From contig QXJR01000007.1 of assembly GCA_020975725.1 (NCBI GenBank), positions 620,001 through 684,000 on the forward strand: a DNA stretch of 64,000 nucleotides, read 5' to 3'. Below the pieces are notes generated by a model, which saw nothing but the letters and a program-made list of their open reading frames with translations, was not told the origin of the DNA and searched no databases. The stretch is from Picocystis sp. L7. Its lineage: Eukaryota; Chlorophyta; Picocystophyceae; Picocystales; Picocystaceae. Each line of letters begins with the position of its first letter. Positions within the stretch are counted from its first letter, which is position 1. The position numbers and the translations under genes are program-made. Shown piece after piece: positions 21,705 through 30,704 of the stretch.

Positions 21705-22877
21705 ATGACGATGGCGAGCGCGCTGCAGGACGGCAATGGCGGCGCAGGAACGAGCCCAAGGACGTACAGCCGCAAGGAAAAGTCACTGGGACTGCTCTGC
21801 GAGAACTTCCTGGCCGTGTACGGGAGCGGGAAGCAGGAAGAAGTGTCGCTGGACGCCGCGGCAGCCGAACTGGGCGTGGAAAGGAGGAGGATCTACGACA
21901 TCGTGAACGTGCTCGAAAGTGTGCAAGTGGTGGTGCGGAAGGCCAAGAACAGGTACCACTGGCACGGACTCGAAAGACTTCCCGCGTCCTTGGAGGAACT
22001 GAAGCACGAACCCGATGAAGGAACCACAGCAACGGTGCAGGATGGACACCAACAAACATCCGTGACTACCACCGCCAAGGACAAAAAGAGAGAAAAATCA
22101 CTCAACATTCTCACCAGAAAGTTCGTGAAAGTGTTCCTCAAGTCAGGAAAGAGGACACTTAGCCTCGAAGAAGCGGCCGCTTCCCTGGCAGGAGGGGAAG
22201 CGGAGCCAGCGCAGCTCAAAACCAAGGTCCGAAGGCTTTATGACATTGCAAACATCCTGTGTTCACTCAATCTCATCGAAAAAACGCACGTAGCGGAGTC
22301 CAGAAAACCAGCATTTCGATGGCTGGGCATAGAAGAGATAGCGGATCACGAAGAGGTATCAAAGCAGCGACAGCCTGACAAGCACGCCACTGCTGTAGGA
22401 CACAACGGGCCATCTGAAAACAGAGACACTGGGCAACACGTACCGCCAAAGAAGAGAGGTGTCAAACGTCAGGCCGAGGCAACACCACTGACGGATACCA
22501 ATCGCCAGAAGAGTGGGGCCAAAGTTTCAAAGCCGAATGCGAACGCTTTTCCTGCTCCTCCAATGCACATGAATGGGCAAGGTCAAAACATAGTGCCCAT
22601 GATGTTCCCTTTTCCCCCACCTGGTCTCATCTTCCCACCCATGGTACCGGGACAGACAACGAGCGAACAGTCTCCAGAGGAGAAGCCAGGGCCAGAGATG
22701 AATCACTCCAACCTGAAGGACGACATGCCCACGGTCCCTCTCCCGCCACTACCAGATGTGCCTGCAGGGTCTGTGCTACCCCATGAACTCTTGGGATACC
22801 AAAACGAAACAATAAATCGCATGATGTCGCAGTATGTTGATGCTTGGAGAAACTGGTACACGACCAGTGCAAGCTGA
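21705..22877 (+). CDS. Atypical E2F (E2F7/8, DEL-type) with two DNA-binding domains
   Basis: The 390-residue transcription factor has two winged-helix E2F/DP domains: about residues 20-87 (SLGLLCENFLAVY ... VERRRIYDIVNVLESVQVV ... YHWHGL) and about 125-208 (SLNILTRKFVKVFL ... KVRRLYDIANILCSLNLIEK ... FRWLG). Both retain the RRxYDIxNxL recognition helix. No DP-dimerisation leucine zipper, marked box or Rb-binding motif is visible; the C-terminal half is Pro-rich and low in conservation. That layout defines atypical E2Fs, which bind DNA without DP and usually repress S-phase or endocycle genes. Confidence 0.93.
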   Translation: MTMASALQDGNGGAGTSPRTYSRKEKSLGLLCENFLAVYGSGKQEEVSLDAAAAELGVERRRIYDIVNVLESVQVVVRKAKNRYHWHGLERLPASLEELKHEPDEGTTATVQDGHQQTSVTTTAKDKKREKSLNILTRKFVKVFLKSGKRTLSLEEAAASLAGGEAEPAQLKTKVRRLYDIANILCSLNLIEKTHVAESRKPAFRWLGIEEIADHEEVSKQRQPDKHATAVGHNGPSENRDTGQHVPPKKRGVKRQAEATPLTDTNRQKSGAKVSKPNANAFPAPPMHMNGQGQNIVPMMFPFPPPGLIFPPMVPGQTTSEQSPEEKPGPEMNHSNLKDDMPTVPLPPLPDVPAGSVLPHELLGYQNETINRMMSQYVDAWRNWYTTSAS

Positions 22878-23610
22878 AATACTGTGCAGAAATGGGCAAT
22901 TGAAACGGAATGTGCGTGGATCAGAGGCATCCACGATATGGGAAGCTTCGTTCCATGTAATTTGAAGGGAGCGCGGCTTCCGTTGAGGACTACCCGATTA
23001 TTTTTGCATGTTTCTTCACCACTTCCAGGCTTGATGTTGCCACAATTTTCTGGTACTCCAGCGTTGAAGCACTGCGTTCAATCCATCATGCTGCTCTCAA
23101 AGCTTGCTGGACTGCCTTGGCCAGTCCTTGCCTTTGGCATGGACACCATGGCGTGCAGGCAGTTTGTGTGGTATCTTTTGTGACCCTCTTGTACCAATGC
23201 TGCTGTGTCCTTCAGATGCCCAGTTTCTTCACGCAAATGCGCCTTGGTCTGGATCGAGAATGTCTCCTATCCATTGTCTTGTTGAAATGCCTCTAGCTTC
23301 GCTGGAACTTGTCCGTCGCTTCTGCAAATCTCCCTTCTTTCACCGAAGCAATCCCATGTCTGGCACTCTCCTTCTCCATGTAGATCCATGGGTTTCCAAC
23401 TTGGCAGTCCAGTTCTTCCACCTCACTGGTTCAAGTCCACTTGGCATGCCTTGCAACCGTCCTTGTGTCTCACGAAGGTCGGGAATCCTCTCCTTGGAAG
23501 ATCCATCTCCTTCCTTGGCATCCCATTCCTTCCACATCTGCATCGTGTGACCACGTGCACGACCATTGCCACGTGTCATTGTCCATTGCGAAAGCCGAAG
23601 GTGTCGGTCC
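22878..23610. other. Intergenic, no gene recognised
   Basis: No frame with protein-like content was found. The region should include the E2F 3' UTR and the exonuclease promoter. Confidence 0.6.
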
Positions 23611-24423
23611 ATGGCGGCGGTTTCGGGTCTGGTGGTGGATGGCACGCACTTGGTGCATCGCAGCAGACGTGCAGAAGACGCAAAAGGGCACGTGTCGGAA
23701 TGGTTGCACCTGCTGCGTCACACTGCAGGTGCGCAGAGGACGGTGGCCGTGTTCGACGCCAAACGTGGTGGTGCAAAGATGCGTCGCACGCGCCATCCAA
23801 CGTACAAAGGAAAGGGGAAACGGACCAGCCATGCCTTTGCAAAGGCATGGGATGCTGCTCGAAAAGCAGCGATTGAAATGCCGTCCTCCAGCGTGATGGT
23901 GGCAGAACAGAAATGGGAAGCAGATGATCTCATTGCCAACCTGTGCCGAAATTTTCAAAGGGGTCAAGAGGAATGGCATGGTGCGCAACTACTGTATGTG
24001 GCCAGTGCAGATTCAGACATGCAACAGTTGCTGCGACCCGAAGTGGCGTGGATACAAATGCAAAGCAGACCAACCGCAGATGCACCGCGATGTGTGAAAA
24101 TTGTGACCTGGGAAGATTTCTCTCGACAGTTTGGATTCCAGCCAGAACTCTATCCAGACTATTTGGCCCTCAAAGGAAAGCCGGAAGTTGGTGTGTCAGG
24201 ATTGGGGGTTGGAAGCAAAGGAGCTAAGAAGCTCATCCGCGCCTATGGAGGGATTGAAACCATTCTAGATGCAGCCAGGAGAGGGGAGTTGAAAGGGTGG
24301 GGATCACACGTGCAAAATGCATTTGCCAAGGACGGAGCACAAGAACAAGCCAGGTACAACCTTGCGCTCTTTCTAGCAGGCAAAGAACTTGAGACAGAGT
24401 TTCGGAACGTAGAAAATATGTAG
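23611..24423 (+). CDS. 5'-3' exonuclease (Pol I N-terminal/FEN-type) domain protein
   Basis: The 270-residue protein has a PIN-like nuclease core followed by a helix-hairpin-helix region. Metal-site candidates are Asp in LVVDGTHLVHR, Asp in VFDAKRGGAKMRRTRHPTYKG, the pair in EADDLIANL, and SADSDMQQLL. The later segment DYLALKGKPEVGVSGLGVGS-KGAKKLIRAYGGIETIL aligns with bacterial DYLALRGDSSDNIPGVPGIG..TA.KLL..YG. The DSSDN acidic cluster is replaced by KPEVG, so metal site 2 appears weakened. Plant relatives are organellar exonucleases; no clear transit peptide is visible from this ATG, so an upstream exon may be missing. Confidence 0.82.
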   Translation: MAAVSGLVVDGTHLVHRSRRAEDAKGHVSEWLHLLRHTAGAQRTVAVFDAKRGGAKMRRTRHPTYKGKGKRTSHAFAKAWDAARKAAIEMPSSSVMVAEQKWEADDLIANLCRNFQRGQEEWHGAQLLYVASADSDMQQLLRPEVAWIQMQSRPTADAPRCVKIVTWEDFSRQFGFQPELYPDYLALKGKPEVGVSGLGVGSKGAKKLIRAYGGIETILDAARRGELKGWGSHVQNAFAKDGAQEQARYNLALFLAGKELETEFRNVENM

Positions 24424-24517
24424 GGGTGTTCAGTCTTGGAAGCTTCAAAGTCTTGATAGTATGGAAGCGGCACACATTCAAGTTGTAGAACAGACGAGGC
24501 ATCCCTTGGAGTAGGGT

Positions 24518-26203
24518 TCATGCAGCTGACCCACAAACAGGTTGTCTGGTGGTTCTGTTCAACACCTGGCATCTGCAAGCGTTATCTCCGTGCTTGAATC
24601 CGTTTGCAGTGCAGCATCTGTGCAGGTTGGCACCCTCCCAGTTCCAGATGGTGCTGGAACTGGAAAACTTTCCGTTTGGGTCAAGTTCATGGACCGCACA
24701 GCCAAAATCACACCAGCTCTCAGGATACTCCCGGCTACCGTCCCAACATCCTTCTTCGGGCCAACCAGCTTTGCCCCAATGGATACGTGATCCCATGCAT
24801 CTGTCACTATTTCGAAGGTAATGAATGGCAGCGAGGAAGCCTTGATTTCGCTCTCTCGACCGTTGGTTGAAGCTCACATAGTCCTCCAGATTGATGTACA
24901 CGACATGAGAATTGCTGCTGATGCTCAAGAGGGCATCCTCTCGGCGAACAATTCGTATCAGAGCTGGGGTGCGAAATGCATATCTTTGCTCATCCTCCTC
25001 TAAAAGATCAATGAGCCCAGTGAGACAACTTCCAGCTGTGGCAAACGGGATGCCCACTTCGTATTGGTCAAAAACTGCATCCTGGAATGAGAAGCCTCCG
25101 AAAAAGACACGGCTATTTATGAGCTCTTTTGACTGTGAAACAATGGCATCTCTCGTGGCAAAATTTTCACCACTTTGTAGTGGACCATTACGTAGCACAT
25201 TCTGTACAGCTGATGAGAACAAACGAACAAGCCACCTGGGCAAGGGTCCCACCGCCCAAAAAGATCGATTTGGTCTTGGGGGATTCCAGTTTGACACTAT
25301 CTCTTCAGTGTTTTTTAGGGAAGGTTCCGAGTCGTAATTGCTCGCATCACTCTTCCAGGCAGCAGAAAACGCTGGAGGATCCCTTTCTCGAATTGTAATT
25401 CGAAGAACCTCTTGAGATGGAATAGACCATAAGTACTGTGTTCCCTCCTGGAAGGATGGAGCAACCTTGCTGGTCAGCAAGTATTCTCGCTGTGCCTTCA
25501 ACAGGTCGGTGGCAAGTTGAGCATGGGAAATACTTTCGGTCGTTCTCTGGTAAATCTTTTGTGGCAAAATTCGAAATTTGAGGGATGTGATAATGCCAAG
25601 CCTCCCAACGCTCACCCTTGCTGCTTTCATCAAGAATGGGTGTTTCATGGAACTGAGTGAACTTCTGGTACCATTGGCCAGTATCAGTTCAAGTTCAAGG
25701 AGCACGTCTTCGCTTGACAGGGAACCATATTCAATGCTGCTCCCATGTGTGCCAGTAGCAACAGCACCACCAACGGTTTGATCGATGAACCAAGGAAAGG
25801 TCGGCAAGGAATATCCACCATTCGTTCCGTAGGACGCCAAGTAGTCAAGGAGGTATCTTATCTTGACCCAAGCACCAACAGTGACAGTCATACTCTTCTC
25901 ATCGACGCGTATTTCCTTGTCTTCCATCGCAGCAAGTGCAATATTGACAGATTTTAGGCTGTCATTGGACGGTGAAAGGTTTGCGCAGAACTGCTTGTCG
26001 TTCCAAGAGTGGCCAACGCCGTTGGGTTCGACATAGTTGTACTGTGTGACCACAGATTGTATGTCTTGTACATTTCGGGGCCTCGCAATCAAAGTTTGCT
26101 GGTTGCAACAATACTCGTTCTGCCAATTGCAGTTGTCATCAGGTGTTCTGGTGTAGACGTGAACGATCCATATTTCCAGGAGCAGCCCAAGTGGAAGCTT
26201 CAT
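24518..26203 (-). CDS. Aldonolactone (gulono/arabinono-lactone) oxidase-like flavoprotein, copy 1
   Basis: The 561-residue protein begins with a secretory signal (MKLPLGLLLEIWIVHVYT). A FAD-binding PCMH fold follows, with VGHSWNDKQFC and TVGGAVATGTHGSSIEYGSL, where the His in THGSS is the family's candidate FAD-attachment residue. The C-terminal ALO domain ends in SRIHWGKAGW and a Cys-rich tail (WCDFGC, RCC, CRC). Relatives oxidise L-gulono-, L-galactono- or D-arabinono-lactones to ascorbate or its analogues. The Cys-rich tail and signal suggest an ER-lumenal or extracellular enzyme, unlike mitochondrial GLDH. It is a tandem paralogue of the next gene, 289 bp apart on the same strand, and its stop lies 94 bp from the convergent exonuclease gene. 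Confidence 0.85.
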   Translation of the reverse strand: MKLPLGLLLEIWIVHVYTRTPDDNCNWQNEYCCNQQTLIARPRNVQDIQSVVTQYNYVEPNGVGHSWNDKQFCANLSPSNDSLKSVNIALAAMEDKEIRVDEKSMTVTVGAWVKIRYLLDYLASYGTNGGYSLPTFPWFIDQTVGGAVATGTHGSSIEYGSLSSEDVLLELELILANGTRSSLSSMKHPFLMKAARVSVGRLGIITSLKFRILPQKIYQRTTESISHAQLATDLLKAQREYLLTSKVAPSFQEGTQYLWSIPSQEVLRITIRERDPPAFSAAWKSDASNYDSEPSLKNTEEIVSNWNPPRPNRSFWAVGPLPRWLVRLFSSAVQNVLRNGPLQSGENFATRDAIVSQSKELINSRVFFGGFSFQDAVFDQYEVGIPFATAGSCLTGLIDLLEEDEQRYAFRTPALIRIVRREDALLSISSNSHVVYINLEDYVSFNQRSRERNQGFLAAIHYLRNSDRCMGSRIHWGKAGWPEEGCWDGSREYPESWCDFGCAVHELDPNGKFSSSSTIWNWEGANLHRCCTANGFKHGDNACRCQVLNRTTRQPVCGSAA

Positions 26204-26492
26204 AGCGCTGATGGATTCTGAGATGACCCATCGAATCCATCAGCTGTACACTAGGTCTACCTCGAGCCCGACCGAGTGGAGCCTGACTTCCTACCTCCTT
26301 CTCCTAACACATTCTAAGGCAATGTCGCCCTCTGGGGTAGGATTTTAGACGCTCCAACAGGGTGGAGGACGTGACAGCTACAGACCCTGCCGATGGACAA
26401 TTTCAAGGAATGCATCAACGGGAATGGACTGGCTGTACTTGGCCATGAACACGACATGTGGAGTAGAAATAGGAGCCTAGAAGGCATTGTTA

Positions 26493-28199
26493 CTAATAGG
26501 TTGAATATCCAGGGGGGGAACACTTTGGAAGGCTGGTGTCAAGGTCGAGAACCTGGCACATGCAGGTCTCGTCATCATGGTTGTACCCAGATTCAGAGCA
26601 ACAGCGGTCCAAATCAGAGCCTTCCCAGTCCCATACATCACTAGAGCTATGAAATTTACCATTTGGATCCAGCATGCGTACAGCACAGCCAAAGTCACAC
26701 CATGTATCTGGGTATTCTTTGCTGCCATCCCAGCAGCCTTCATCTGGCCAACCAGCCTTGCCCCAGTGCATACGACTACCCTTGCATTTCTCGTCACCTC
26801 GAAGGTACCGCATGACACTGTAGAATCCCTGGTTCCTCTCCCTGTCCCTCTGGTTGTAGAAGACATAGTCCTCGATGTTGATGTAGACAACTGGGTGATC
26901 ATTGCTAATGCTCAGAAGCCCTTCCTCTTGACTTACTGGCCGCACAATGCAGGGAGTACGAAACGCGTACCTCTCTTCACCATCTTCCATGAGGTCAACA
27001 AGGCCAGCAAGGCAATCGCCAGCCGTTTCAATGGGAATGCCCACCTCGTACTGGTCGTACACTGTTTCCTTGTACGGCGTGGGGCCAAAGATGTAGCTTG
27101 CTTCGTAAATTTCTTCCGGAAAAGTGATGATAGCATCTCTCGTCGGGAACGTACCATTTGGAAGTGCAACCCTTGACATGTAGTTTCTCCCAGTGTTGGC
27201 CATCGAACGCACCAATGGCTCGGACAAAGGACCAGCAAACATGACTGGTCTGAACGGACTTGGTTCTTCCCAGGAATCTACAGGAATCGGTTCACCCGAT
27301 TCTGATGCAGACACTGGCCCCGTCTCCGGAGAATAATCCGTAGGGATGGGTGAACCTTCGCCCTCGTCTTCGAAGGTAATTTCCAAGACCTGCTGGATCG
27401 CAGGATAGATGAGCCATTGTCCAGCATCCTTAAAAAGCTCTGGAGTTTCCCCTGTTTCTAAATACTCCTCTTGAGCTTGAAGCATCTTCCCTGCAAAGTC
27501 GCTCATACCAATCCTCTTGGTGGTTCTTGTGATTGCCCTTTGGGGTTTTATTTTGAACTTCAGGGACGTGATGATGCCTAGCCGGCCAACGCTTACTCTG
27601 GCTGCCTTCATGAGGAATGGATCTGTCTCACTACTTAAGGTGACCAATGTGCCATTTGAGAGAACCATGGTGATTTCTTTCAGAACCTCTTCCGACGAGA
27701 GCGAACCGTATTCCATGCTGCTCCCGTGCGTACCGGTGGCCACTGCACCGCCAATGCTTTGATCGATGAACCAAGAGATGGTTGGCAAGGCATAACCTGT
27801 TTCACCTTGTGATGCGAGATAGTCGATGAAATCGCGAGTCTTGACACCTGCTGACACTCTGACCTCCAGGTTCTCCTCATCGATGTCGATGTACTGATGC
27901 TCGACTGTGGATGTTGTGATCCCAACGGCGTTTTGGTTCACTTCCGGACAGAAGAAAGGCTGGTTCCAGGACATTCCAAGGCCACTTCCTTGGATGCTGT
28001 CGTACTCCTCCACCAGTGCCTGGATGTCTTCCACGCTCTTGGGCGAGGCAGTGAGCACTTCCGTCTCGCAGCAGTGCTCATTCTGCCAGTTGCACAGGTT
28101 TTCTGGAGGTGCAGCACGTGCTCCTGTGGCCAGAAACGCCGCCACAGCGCATGCAAAAGCCGCGCTGGAGCGTGGCATGGTCTTGCTTGGCAACGTCAT
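26493..28199 (-). CDS. Aldonolactone oxidase-like flavoprotein, copy 2
   Basis: The 568-residue tandem paralogue of copy 1 has the same order of parts. These are a hydrophobic signal (AAFACAVAAFLATGARA), CNWQNEHCCETE, a FAD fold with GSGLGMSWNQPFFCP and SIGGAVATGTHGSSMEYGSL, an ALO domain with SRMHWGKAGW, and a Cys-rich tail (WCDFGC, RCC, CMCQVL). It differs by a Pro/Ser/Glu-rich insert near residue 270. Conservation across the whole length, including all tail cysteines, indicates both copies are under selection. A substrate cannot be assigned; an ascorbate-type pathway is the leading family-based guess. Confidence 0.85.
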   Translation of the reverse strand: MTLPSKTMPRSSAAFACAVAAFLATGARAAPPENLCNWQNEHCCETEVLTASPKSVEDIQALVEEYDSIQGSGLGMSWNQPFFCPEVNQNAVGITTSTVEHQYIDIDEENLEVRVSAGVKTRDFIDYLASQGETGYALPTISWFIDQSIGGAVATGTHGSSMEYGSLSSEEVLKEITMVLSNGTLVTLSSETDPFLMKAARVSVGRLGIITSLKFKIKPQRAITRTTKRIGMSDFAGKMLQAQEEYLETGETPELFKDAGQWLIYPAIQQVLEITFEDEGEGSPIPTDYSPETGPVSASESGEPIPVDSWEEPSPFRPVMFAGPLSEPLVRSMANTGRNYMSRVALPNGTFPTRDAIITFPEEIYEASYIFGPTPYKETVYDQYEVGIPIETAGDCLAGLVDLMEDGEERYAFRTPCIVRPVSQEEGLLSISNDHPVVYINIEDYVFYNQRDRERNQGFYSVMRYLRGDEKCKGSRMHWGKAGWPDEGCWDGSKEYPDTWCDFGCAVRMLDPNGKFHSSSDVWDWEGSDLDRCCSESGYNHDDETCMCQVLDLDTSLPKCSPPGYSTY

Positions 28200-29018
28200 T
28201 CTGTTCGTGAAAAGCGACGGTCTGGATCCCCATCTGGGGCATCGGTCTGAAATCCCTCCCGTGGTGCCCCCGGTGCGACCGAAATGCAGGGATCATCCGA
28301 GGATCATTTCAGAAGGGCGGTTCCCGGGGTGGACGTGTCTTTTCGCGTTCTGAACCGAAGATAGAAGGGAGTGAGCTCGGGTTCGAAAGGTGCACAGACC
28401 TGGATCCGCTCCCTTCTATAAGGGCGCCTTTCGAGGGTATTGCAGAGGATCGGGGACACACGAACCGGATCCTCGGATCGATCCAAGGCGGTCGAGGCTC
28501 GCACCAAGACCCGCAGAGGACCCTTCGATTCCCCCTCGTACGTCTCCTCCTCTGCGCGTTTTGTACCCAATCGACTTGAAGGGGCGTGTGGGTCCATCCC
28601 TCGGACCAACGGTGCAACGGCTGTAGCCGATCGACACCCGGTTGTACGGTTCGATCGACTCGTTGTGATCCTTCCTTATGCGTGCCCCGGGGCGCCCCAA
28701 ACAGCGCCATCGGCAGCCTCGAGCTCCAAGAATCGCTGGGGGTTGGGATACAGCGTGGAACCACGTGGACCTTCGGACGGGGTGGGATTCGCAATCTTGT
28801 CGTAGCACGAGTGGTGTGAGATTCGGGGATGGAGACACGTGTTGAACTTTGCATGGATGGAGATGGAAGAAGGAAGAGTAGTGAGGCAACTCGCTGGACG
28901 TGCCACAGTAGCGGAAAGGTGCAAAAGCTGTTGTACTGGAGGCGCCAATGGCGTGTGTATTCTACATGTGAGGTGTGGCGTTCAGGGCGGTCGTCGCGTC
29001 TCCTTCTCTGGCAGGACA
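28200..29018. other. Intergenic, promoter side of the oxidase copy 2
   Basis: There is no coding content. A TTCGAAAGG box lies at about 28382-28390 and a related CCTTTCGAGGG at about 28427. Repeated GGATCC/GATCGA-rich sequence is present. The AVT gene ends at the right-hand edge. Confidence 0.5.
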
Positions 29019-30356
29019 TCAAACGTAACCATACAAAGTGTTCCAAAGCAGCAGCAGCCCGAAAGCAACAAGGAAAAATGACTTGGACAGCGTCCACCAG
29101 TTATGAGGTAGGGGGCCCAGGGCGCTTTCCTGTTCTGGGGGAAGTGCAATACTCAAGCTGCGAACCATGGTGGGTTTAAGTGAGATCAATCCCGGACACA
29201 CAAAAATCATCAGTGCACCAGCAGTGCCACCCACTGCCTGGAAAACAGAGCCAAGCTTATCCACAGAAACTGCTGTGGACAAGGATACCAAGAAAAGGAA
29301 AAGCGTCTGCAAAACATGTCTGGATTTGGAGGTAGGGTCATTCTTCTTGTTGAAGATCCAGCAATAGAGATGGTTAAGTGCGTGTTTGCCGGGGTTGATG
29401 TTCACTGGGAAAGAAATAATGCCGACAAGCCCCATTCCACCCATTGCTATGTTGGCCATCACGTCATCTCGAGGGTAGTTCAGAAGGATGTTGCTCATGG
29501 TAGAGCTCCCGAATTCAATGTAGCCAAAAGATCCCACAACGCAGTAGCTAACCAACACCAGAGACATACTGATGGCACATATGATGGACATGAGCCTGCA
29601 CTTTTCCCTGAGGCCAAGCTTTACTCGGCTAGGCTTCTTGAAAGGGTTCAGGGAGGCATCGTCGCGTAGCTCTGAAGACACAATGGGGCCTTGAACGTGG
29701 CATTGAAACGCAAACACAATGATCGGTATGGCTTTCCATGCATGGTCAAAATCTACGAGTTTGATGTGTCCCAGTCCTTTTTCTTTGTGGAGCTCAGGAA
29801 TCGCGTGAGTGGTCACCAGTACCCCGAGGTAGATGAGGATGTACAGGGTCAGTGAACTCAGCAACGACAACGCCCCCAGTGACCTTGGCATGCTGAGCGG
29901 CAGGAGAATGGCCAGGCTGCTAGAGACCATCGCAAACGCTCTGGTTTTCAGAAACTCCCAAGGCAGATCTTGTAGCACCAGGAACCTTTCCATGGTCGTT
30001 CCCACGATGATCATGTAGGCGGTACAAGATCCCAGCTGGTACGTGAGGGTGATGGTGGCCAGCACCAGCGAGACTGGCTTTCCCAGGCACCTCTGCACCA
30101 CCTGCGAATATGTGTGGACTCTATACCTCAGTGCTGCTTGCACCAGGATCTGCAAAGTGGTGTACATGAGTCCTGCACAGAGGAAGGTAAGCACGAGTCC
30201 CAACACCAGTCCAGTGTCTCGGAATGCGTAGGGAAACGAGAGCACTCCAGCACCGATGGCGGCGTTCAGCATGGTAAACACCGATCCCCACGCCGTGCAT
30301 GCCTGGGCCGTCGAATGGGCGTGGAGGGAAGGCAGGAGCGGATCTTCTGCGGACAT
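29019..30356 (-). CDS. AVT6/SLC38-type amino-acid transporter, copy 1
   Basis: The 445-residue AAAP-family protein has about 11 membrane segments. Diagnostic parts are the TM1 motif SVFTMLNAAIGAGVLSFPYA, GSCTAYMIIVGTTMERF in TM4, and IVFAFQCHVQGPIVSSELRD. SFGYIEFGSSTMSNILLNYP precedes TM8, and SFPVNINPGKHALNHL lies in TM9. Plant AVT6 proteins export neutral and acidic amino acids from vacuoles; SLC38 members work at plasma or lysosomal membranes. The start is the first ATG of the frame (MSAEDPLLP), after an upstream in-frame GTG was discounted. A tandem paralogue lies about 350 bp upstream. Confidence 0.9.
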   Translation of the reverse strand: MSAEDPLLPSLHAHSTAQACTAWGSVFTMLNAAIGAGVLSFPYAFRDTGLVLGLVLTFLCAGLMYTTLQILVQAALRYRVHTYSQVVQRCLGKPVSLVLATITLTYQLGSCTAYMIIVGTTMERFLVLQDLPWEFLKTRAFAMVSSSLAILLPLSMPRSLGALSLLSSLTLYILIYLGVLVTTHAIPELHKEKGLGHIKLVDFDHAWKAIPIIVFAFQCHVQGPIVSSELRDDASLNPFKKPSRVKLGLREKCRLMSIICAISMSLVLVSYCVVGSFGYIEFGSSTMSNILLNYPRDDVMANIAMGGMGLVGIISFPVNINPGKHALNHLYCWIFNKKNDPTSKSRHVLQTLFLFLVSLSTAVSVDKLGSVFQAVGGTAGALMIFVCPGLISLKPTMVRSLSIALPPEQESALGPLPHNWWTLSKSFFLVAFGLLLLWNTLYGYV

Positions 30357-30427
30357 GGCGGCGTCCACCACCACGACACGTGCGTCGTGGTGTGAAGGTT
30401 TGGGGGTTGCGAGCCACTGAACCCTCG

Positions 30428-30437
30428 ATCACGTGAT
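30428..30437. promoter_or_regulatory. ATCACGTGAT palindrome upstream of AVT copy 1
   Basis: The 10-bp G-box/E-box palindrome lies about 70 bp upstream of the ATG at 30356. The identical palindrome is found upstream of the paralogue. Proteins of bHLH or bZIP type bind CACGTG cores; any role here is inferred. Confidence 0.45.
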
Positions 30438-30704
30438 TGGGGGGAACCGGACCTTCGACCCAAACCGTATCGGGTCGGATTGGAAACCGTGCTGGTTTCG
30501 AAAGGGAAGGTGGAATCCATGTCAGGGAATCGCATAGGGAGGGATCACAGGTGTACCCGATGGATTGGATACTCCCCAATGCCATCCAATCGGAGGAAAG
30601 GTAGAGAAGAGGTGTAGCGTGCACAAATAGTAACAAGGTGTGCATTCCACGAGAAGGAATGGCAGGAGCTCGCAAGGAGGTACGGTGCCTCCTTGGACGG
30701 GGCA

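Noticed and set aside
21256-22059. 267-codon antisense ORF over the E2F gene
   Set aside because: The opposite strand encodes two conserved E2F domains; the antisense frame is a shadow.
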